From assembly GCA_007922195.1 (NCBI GenBank), contig ML682005.1, positions 37,054,259 through 37,118,258 of the forward strand: a stretch of DNA of 64,000 nucleotides. Reading direction: 5' to 3'. Positions within the stretch are counted from its first letter, which is position 1, and each line of letters begins with the position of its first letter. The notes beneath the pieces are model-generated. The model was not told the DNA's origin. It made no database searches and saw nothing but the letters and a program-made list of their open reading frames with translations. The position numbers and the translations under genes are program-made. Shown here piece after piece: positions 57,700 to 64,000 of the stretch. This stretch comes from Podocnemis expansa (lineage: Eukaryota; Chordata; Testudines; Podocnemididae).

Positions 57700-57805
57700 G
57701 ACTTCCTGCCCACAGAACTGTATGTGCAAGCTTGAGCCCAGAAGTATTTCACCTTCAAATTGTGGTCTAACAGGTTTTCAACACCTAGCCTCAATTTCTT
57801 TTAAA

Positions 57806-58110
57806 AAAACAACAAGCAGTTGTGTGGCACTTTAAGACTAACAGATTTATTTTTTGCATGAGCTTTCGTGGGAGAAGATCCCACTTCCTCAGATGCTTCG
57901 AAGATAGGTGAACTTACAGAAAGGAATGAAACTAAATGCAAGGGGGTGTAAAACGCAGGATAAGGTCATAAAGTAACAGCAAATCAGAGCAGTTTACAGG
58001 TTCAAACCATGGGAAGCCTGAAGTCAAATTACCCTTTGTAATGGGAAAAGAATCCATAGTCTCGATTCAGACCAGCCTTCACAGAATTTAGCTTGCATAT
58101 TAATTCGAGT
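57806..58110 (-). mobile_element. Penelope-like 3' copy with intact hammerhead
   Basis: Minus-sense order: the endonuclease frame end (CTCGAATTAATATGCAAG, ATGGATTCTTTTCCC), 3' UTR, ribozyme, then tail truncated at ACTGCTTGTTG. It is close in sequence to 51042-51440 but shorter at both ends. No clear duplication was found. Confidence 0.8.
57856..57896 (-). ncRNA. Hammerhead ribozyme core
   Basis: Minus strand: GCAT, CTGAGGA, A, GTGGGA/TCCCAC with TCTTC loop, GAAA, GC, TC, ATGC. All core bases and both stems are intact, and the 41 bases are identical to the left-arm core at 45726-45766. Confidence 0.8.
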
Positions 58111-58111
58111 T

Positions 58112-58385
58112 ATAGAAATGATTGTAGTTAATACACTGGACTGAAATTCAGTAGATCTGAGTTATATGTCCAACTCCATCACAGACTTTTGTGTGACCTT
58201 GGAAAAGTCATTTAATTACTCTATGCCTCAGTTCTTCATCTGTAAAATAGTGATAATATACTTCATTCTCCTACCCCTTTGTCTTGTCTATTTACATTGT
58301 AAGCAATTTGGGGCAGGGACTCTCTTTTAAATGGTGTTGGTACAATGCATTTAGCATGGATCTCAGTGTAGGTCTCTAGGCAGTA
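58112..58385 (+). repeat. Near full-length MIR-like SINE
   Basis: A degraded tRNA-like head (GTAGTTAATACACTGGACTG) is followed by TGTGTGACCTTGGAAAAGTC, CTCTATGCCTCAGTTCTTCA, CTGTAAAATAGTGATAATA, then TTGTAAGCAATTTGGGGCAG and GGTACAATGCATTTAGCA. This is the full order of an amniote MIR-like SINE with a LINE-type tail. Confidence 0.8.
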
Positions 58386-58389
58386 CTGT

Positions 58390-58997
58390 AACATACCTAA
58401 TGAAATATGTTTTCTCTACTCCAATAGCAAATCTCTAATAATTTACCATAAAGTAAATAAACTCACAAGAAGGTAGACCATCTTCTTGTATGCAAGAAAA
58501 AGCTGGGATGGAGGTGTTAAAATTTGGCATCATCTAGAAAACATTAACGCAGAAAACAATCTGAGTCTTCCAATGATGGCACCCAGATATTGCTCTTGGG
58601 AGGGATTGCAAAGGATCCTAAGAATGCAGGCATATGAATCCCTCTGGTTCTTTGAAAATATCCTACTCCCCCTATTCTTATCGCAATAACACCATTAACT
58701 CTTCCCTGGATAGGAAATGTGGGTGGCTTTGGAAGGAAGTCAATGTGGATAAAGCACTGGACAAGACAGATACCTTTAGTCTGAGCTTTACCGCATGACC
58801 TTTTGTAAGCTTTTGCCAGCAGGCATTTCACCTCTTTATGCCTTAGCACCTCTCAAATGGGGCCCTTGATACTTTGAGACCTATTGATGAAAATCCCTAA
58901 ATATTATTAGTGACCAGTACTGCTCTTCTCACGTTCCATTTTCTTACTCAGAAAAGTGTGTGCTGCTTTTTCATTAAAAAGCTAACTTTAAATTGTC
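58390..58997. other. No gene seen
   Basis: No recognised repeat or coding signal; frames of 67 and 101 codons on opposite strands overlap and have no motif. Confidence 0.5.
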
Positions 58998-59846
58998 ATA
59001 TTTTACTGTTCCAGAGGTGTAGCTGTGTTAATCTATATATAGCAGAAACAACGGAAGTCCTGTGACACCTTAAAGACTAACAAATTTCTCCAGACATAAG
59101 TTTTTGTGGCCTTTCGTACACCATAAATCAAGAAAACCAACCCAAAAACCTATTGCCAACTTTGCCCACACATCGACTCCAAAGGCACCTTCATTGGTCC
59201 TAACCGCATCAGCCACACCATAGGAGTTCATTCACCTGTACATCTACTAATGTGATATATGACATCATAAGCCAGCAATCCCTCCCTGCCATGTACTTTG
59301 CTCAAACTGAACTATCCCTGCTCAAAAGACTAAATGGATACAAGTCAAATATCAAAAATGGCAACATCCATAAGCCAGTAGGAGAACACTTCAATCTCCC
59401 TGGATAATCAGTGGCAGACTTGAAAGTTGCCATACCTGAAGAAACAACATTTCAAAAAAAACTTCATCATGAAACTACAGAGCCAGAATTCATATGCAAA
59501 CTTGACACAATCAGAGTGGGTCTGGATAGGGACTTGGAATGGTTCTCTCATTACAAAAAGTAATTGTTCCTATTCACACATTCTCACCTTCTAATCAACT
59601 GTTGTGAATGGGCCTTGTCTACCACAACTGAATTGATTTTGTTAGCACTTGCCTTCCCCATCGTAATGCTTCTCACACTTGTAAGTGTATATATTCCTCC
59701 TAACTGTAGTTGCCACTTTGTGAACCAGGCAGCCCACAAAAGGTTATGCCAAAGGAAATTTTAGTCTTTAATGTACCACACAACTTTCATTGCCACAGGA
59801 CTTTAATGTGCTACAGGACTTTCATTGTTTCTGCAATATTTTACTG
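58998..59846 (+). mobile_element. Penelope-like element with GIY-YIG endonuclease remnant, 11-bp TSD
   Basis: Flanks ATATTTTACTG at 58998-59008 and 59836-59846. Left: an inverted tail (GTGTAGCTGTGTTAATCTAT, GACACCTTAAAGACTAAC). Then a plus-strand protein remnant with frameshifts at about 59110-59563: NVIYDI (GIY position), MYFAQT (YIG position), LNGYKSNIKNGN, KPVGEHFNLPG, then ETTEPEFICKLDTIRVGLDR, DLEWFSHYKK and a stop. Then a 3' UTR and sense tail (CCCACAAAAGGTTATGCC, TTTTAGTCTTTAATGTACC). This order and these motifs match the C-terminal nuclease of Penelope-like retroelements. Same subfamily as 15050-15390; its ribozyme part is decayed. Confidence 0.8.
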
Positions 59847-61625
59847 GCATATTGAAATAAGTAATCTGGGAGTTGGTAAAGGAAACCACATATTTGCCCA
59901 TTTTTAATAAAGAGGGTTTTCTAAAAAAAAATTCTTCCATGTACAAAGTGAATGCTTGGTAGGTGAGTTGTGAGTACTTCATTTCATTCCATAATTATAT
60001 GTGAAATGTTCTTTAATGTGTGATAATAATGTTCAAGCTGTGCTATTTTGCAGTTAATAATTATACACAACAGCGTGGGGCATGATAGCTAACAGAAAGT
60101 TTTTCCAGCTTAATGTAGTACCCCTATTTACCTGCCTTATTTCCTATGGCATGGCTTTTTAATCTGTCCTTTTATTCTGGAACTGTGAGACCAAGTACAG
60201 CACTAGTTACTTACCTTTTTAAGGAAACAGTGTGAAGCAAGACTGCTGAGTAGCTCAAATCATTCCCATAAAGAGAAGCATATAATAGATTTTTTTTTTT
60301 TTGCTTGCTTCAGATAGCACTCCAACCACAGGAAAAAGCTTGAGATGTGGTTGCTTGTGTCCTTAGTCTTTAAAAAGTCATGAGTTCTTTCAGACTTACA
60401 CAATGTTACTCAAACACCACTAGAAACTGACAATAAAAAGCAGAGGTCATCAAGACCCTGTAACGTGCATCAGTTTTACTCACAAATGAATATATCATTG
60501 CACAAGCTGCATTAGTTTCTGTAGAAATGCAGCATTTCCAAGATTTCTCGTGGGGTGAGAATACTGTGTATCAGAGCCAGCTTCTCCATTAGGCTTTTAA
60601 CCACAATACTTCCTGAGTTTGAATATTAGAAGTTACATCTAGAGGGAGAAAAAAAAAAAACCCATAAGTGTTGGAGCTCAGCACTAGCTGAATTAAACTA
60701 AAGCCTGGGTGAAATCTCAACGGGAAACTTGCTTTCCAGATTGAGTCTCCAAATGGAGAGGAAATTAATTATGTGATGTACACCAATGAAATAGGTAACA
60801 CCTGGAATATAACCTGGATAAAACTATTGACTCAGCAAAAACAAGTATTTCACCCTCTCTCTGTTCCTAATGCTGACTTGGAATGTTGCCTGGCTGTTTC
60901 CCGCTAACATTTAGGTCATTTGCAGATGCTCTAAACACACACTGTTCTCTAATAGTTCAGAAAAAAATTGATCATATGAATTAATATATCAATCAATCCT
61001 GGCTTCTCTTTCTTTCCTGTTACTGATCAAGGAGAAAATATTACATGTGCAAAAAAGGAGCCATTTCATATCGCAATGGAGGTCAGAGCAAGCAACGTTA
61101 AAGATGACAATCCTTGAATGGCAGATGGAATTGATGAAATAGGTTCTGTTCTGTTCTGAGGGATCTTGTAATAGCACTGGGCTATTGTTCATCTGCTCAG
61201 AGGGCTCTCATATTCATGAGTTCCATGGAGGTTCTGTCTGTTTTGTTACCCCTTCTAGTCAGTGTTTAGATGAGAACCCATTAAGAGAAAGAGACTGGGC
61301 AACATTGACTTTACCACACAGGTGACTCACAGCTATAGATTTGAATTTCATTTGATGAGGGCACTATAGTAGAGTACCTTAGCTTTGCAGCCTACGGGGC
61401 TTATTGACAACTGCTGCTGCTGCCACCTCACTGTTCAGAAGCAATCAGAGAGCCACTACTGCACCTGTCATTATTTTCCCTTCAGATCTTGCCACACTAA
61501 CAAAGGCCATTGTAACCTTGAAACAAGCATTGAGCTCTAGCATGGATCATAAAGACAATTCAGAATCTCCTTCTAGTGCAGAACATATTATGTGCCCAGT
61601 CATAAACTTCATAAGTGCCATACAC
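59847..61625. other. No gene seen
   Basis: AT-rich DNA with T- and A-runs near 60291 and 60648. No coding or repeat signal recognised. Confidence 0.5.
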
Positions 61626-62000
61626 TTATGCTTATGATACACTGGCTCCCAATGCTTTTTTAGGTGTCTATATTGACTTTTAATGCCCTAAATCATTTGA
61701 ACCCTGGAAATCTTAAACCACTTCTCATGTGGGACAGATCAATGGACTTGTTTATACTCATGGTACCCTAATTTAAAATAGGAGGAGGCTTATCCTCAGG
61801 ACATTTCCAGTAAGGGGGTCCTCAGGTCTGGAATTTCGCTCTTTTGTTCACCAGGCCAAGTTTTATTGTTCTCCTACTCGTAGCACAAAATCTAACTGTT
61901 TTTCTTGGCTTTCCCTCAAGAGGTCCATTGGGGTAATGAGTGGATTGTGGAATTTTAATTTGAAGTTGAAGTACTTTATAGTTATTGCAAAGGTGCCCAA
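61626..62000 (+). pseudogene. L2-type LINE ORF2 C-terminal fragment
   Basis: A plus-strand frame with stops reads WLPMLF, VSILTFNALNHLNPGNLKPL, then (after breaks) a tract resembling the tail of L2 ORF2. The pattern HWLPVxFRVxFKxLTFNALNxLxPxYL is typical of L2-type LINEs following the RT. The match is loose and the fragment is old. Confidence 0.5.
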
Positions 62001-62004
62001 AGTT

Positions 62005-62952
62005 GCAGATCAGTACCATTCTATCAACTGAAATTCATCAACCAGTATATTATATGCACATGCCAATAAAACCCCAACCCCCTTAAATAAGGAATTAATG
62101 GCCAGTTTTCTTTCCTCCACTTATACAATTTTTAAAGAAGCAAAGAAACTGAAAATACATTTAATCAAAAACACTTCCGGTTTTATGTCTTTTTTTTTTT
62201 TTTTTTAACTTTTCATGTTGCAATGGACTCAATACCAGTATGTTGCATATGAAGAATTTCAGTCACTTGTCACTTCATTCATCTCTGCATTTTGTGACAA
62301 AGAAAACCTTCCCATTTTTATCAAATAAAATTTTATGCTCCAACTCTTATTTTAGAAAAAAATCTAATCTTCCACCATAAAAATAGTTTGCTTTTACTCA
62401 CCAACAAAGTGGACCCCTCAGAGCAGAGCTCACATAACAGGACTAGAATAGCATGATCTCACTTTAGCAGAAGTTCCTAACAGCCAGCACGTGGTGGATT
62501 GAAGTGTATCAACACTGAGGCAAAAGGAGATATTCTTTAGGGTGGTAGAAGAAATTATAATAATGGAAATGGGATGAAGACAGAACTCAGTATATGTGCA
62601 ATGTATTACTACATTTTTAGAAAAAGTAAAATGTATGCTGATTTCTAGGAAGTTACCTAAGAGTAAGATCTGTTGGACTATGAAATAACATTTCAGATAT
62701 TGAGGCAGTGGTGGGGAATAAAAAGGTTTAAGAATCCAGGAAGTCCATTAGTGAAACTGCTGTTCCTATTGCTTCTCTGTGGAAGACACTCAAATACTAT
62801 GATGATGGATGCAAATAATAAGTCTCTATAGGGTTGTAGCTCTTGGTTTCTATTTTAATTTTTGCCTCAATAATTTTAGCTCCAGTGTGGATGTAGATTA
62901 GCGAACTGGTGACACTAGTCCTCTCCTTACTATTCCACAGGGCACTAGAGGC
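62005..62952. other. No gene seen; poly-T run
   Basis: A run of about 18 T lies near 62190-62208; otherwise AT-rich unique DNA. Confidence 0.5.
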
Positions 62953-63419
62953 CTTTCAAAGTTTCAAAAGGGATAGCCGTGTTAGTCTAGTCCAGCAAAA
63001 AAACCCAAGAAGTCGTGTGGCACTTAAAGGCCAACAGATTTATTTTTCGCAAGAGCTTTCGCAGGAGAAAATCCCACTTCTTCAGATGCTTCAAAGATGG
63101 GTGAACTTACAGAATGGAATGAAAATAAATGTAAGGGGGTGTAAAACATAGGATCAGGTCATACAGTAACAGCAAATCAGAGCAGTTGTTATGCTTCCCA
63201 AGGTTTGAACCTAACAACTGCTCTGATTTGCTGTTATTGTATGACCTGATCCTATGCTTGACACCCCCTTACATTTATTTTCATTCCATTCTGTAAGTTC
63301 ACCCATCTTTGAAGCATCTGATGAAGGGGGATTTTCTCCCATGAAAGGTCATGTAAAAAATAAATCTGTTAGTCTTTAAGTGCCACATGACTCCTTGTTT
63401 TTTTTTCTTTCAAAGTTTC
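62953..63419. mobile_element. Penelope-like fold-back, 441 bp, 13-bp TSD
   Basis: Perfect duplications CTTTCAAAGTTTC at 62953-62965 and 63407-63419. The insert has a full inverse arm starting AAAAGGGATAGCCGTGTTAG, through the tail, a ribozyme (63049-63089, minus) and 3' UTR, then a sense arm with 3' UTR, a ribozyme (63314-63354, plus) and a tail ending ACTCCTTGTTTTTTTT. Arms are related over about 200 bp but differ more than those of 45678-46055. Left core: CTGAAGA with wobble pairs in stem II and stem I GCAT/TTGC. Right core: CTGATGA with stem III AGGT, no longer self-complementary. Confidence 0.85.
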
Positions 63420-64000
63420 CCAAAATGTAGTGTTTCTAGAGACTAATCTGTGACCTGTAGGATAAGAACTACAACAGTGTAGGACAATGCTAATGTGGGT
63501 GCAGATAAAAACTAAAAGGATTCTTTATATGCTTCAGCATGGATGAAGCATATAAAGTACTTAACGACTTCAGTACTTTGTGCTCAAGTAACAAACTGAC
63601 TTGGAAGCAATTCGGATCTCCAGTGGCAAAACTATCCACAGTTGCCTTTAATTTTGCTGTTTCTTGTTTTGGGTGCCCATTTTGACACATGCAGTCCCTC
63701 ATTTGCTTATCGCAGATGGAGTTTATGGGACTTAATTAATAGTTGCAAAGCTGCAAACATTTATATATTTCCTTTGATCTCTGGTTCTCAAATTCTTAAT
63801 TTTCTAAGACATAAAAGGTCCATCACCAACTTGTATTATTTGAAATGAGTCTCAGCAAAATACTAGACTCTAATAACTAGAGGGAGCAGTCAAATCATAG
63901 GAAGATAGGTGACTAGGTAACTTAATAAGCAGTAGAAATAATAGAAACTAGAAATCAAAAGGGCCTATTTGTTTAAAATTAACATCTAGAAACTTTTGGC
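63420..64000. other. No gene seen
   Basis: AT-rich DNA to the window edge; short inverse phrases near 63525-63560 (GCTTCAGCATGGATGAAGC) form a small hairpin. Confidence 0.5.

Noticed and set aside
1..64000. CRISPR arrays, bacterial operons, riboswitches
   Set aside because: There is no regular repeat-spacer pattern and all recognisable repeats are vertebrate transposons.

Overview
This window reads as gene-poor vertebrate nuclear DNA, most likely from a turtle (a softshell-like cryptodire is my best guess; a crocodilian is less likely). The evidence is the repeat content: CR1 LINEs with the amniote C-terminal ORF2 signature and ATTCTATG-type 3' ends, a tRNA-like SINE fused to a CR1-type tail, MIR/CORE-SINE relatives, L2-type LINEs, Penelope-like elements (PLEs) and many hAT and Harbinger-like MITEs. 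I found no intact host protein gene, rRNA, tRNA gene or CRISPR array. The window is an intergenic or intronic stretch built from layered transposon insertions in AT-rich unique DNA.

Layout. 1-1 kb: a GC-rich fold-back at the left edge, then a CR1 ORF2 fossil. 2.6-4.7 kb: a hAT MITE holding a 50-bp minisatellite and two abutting hAT MITEs. 6.1-9 kb: the minus-strand reverse transcriptase of an R2-clade LINE, split by a palindrome-rich MITE (itself holding a second MITE) and by a PLE fold-back, followed by a CR1. 10.9-12 kb: another CR1. 15 kb: an old PLE fold-back. 17.6-23.7 kb: hAT MITEs, two of them GC-rich. 26.7-30.4 kb: PLE copies (one split by a MITE) and two L2 fossils. 32.2-33.2 kb: a 999-bp hAT element with a perfect 8-bp target duplication that carries a coding-like GC-rich insert. 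33.4-37 kb: a PLE fold-back, a CR1 split by a hAT MITE, and a MITE. 41-52 kb: hAT MITEs, PLE fold-backs, a SINE, a ZBED-like transposase scrap and minisatellites. 54-64 kb: MIR-like SINEs, MITE and PLE copies, and an L2 scrap.

The most informative signal is the PLE family. Copies have 10-13 bp target duplications, are often arranged as inverted (fold-back) units, retain the C-terminal end of a GIY-YIG-type endonuclease reading frame, and carry a minimal type I hammerhead ribozyme core (CTGANGA, 6-bp stem II, GAAA, cleavage after GCTC, 4-bp stem I). Stem III is reduced to a self-complementary AGCT, which suggests the ribozyme works as a dimer. Second is the hAT element with a captured GC-rich insert. 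Third is a set of 3-bp-TSD MITEs whose interiors are mosaics of TTCGAA-centred palindromes. Hammerheads in PLEs are known from published work in general; the arrangement here follows from sequence reading alone, without alignment tools.
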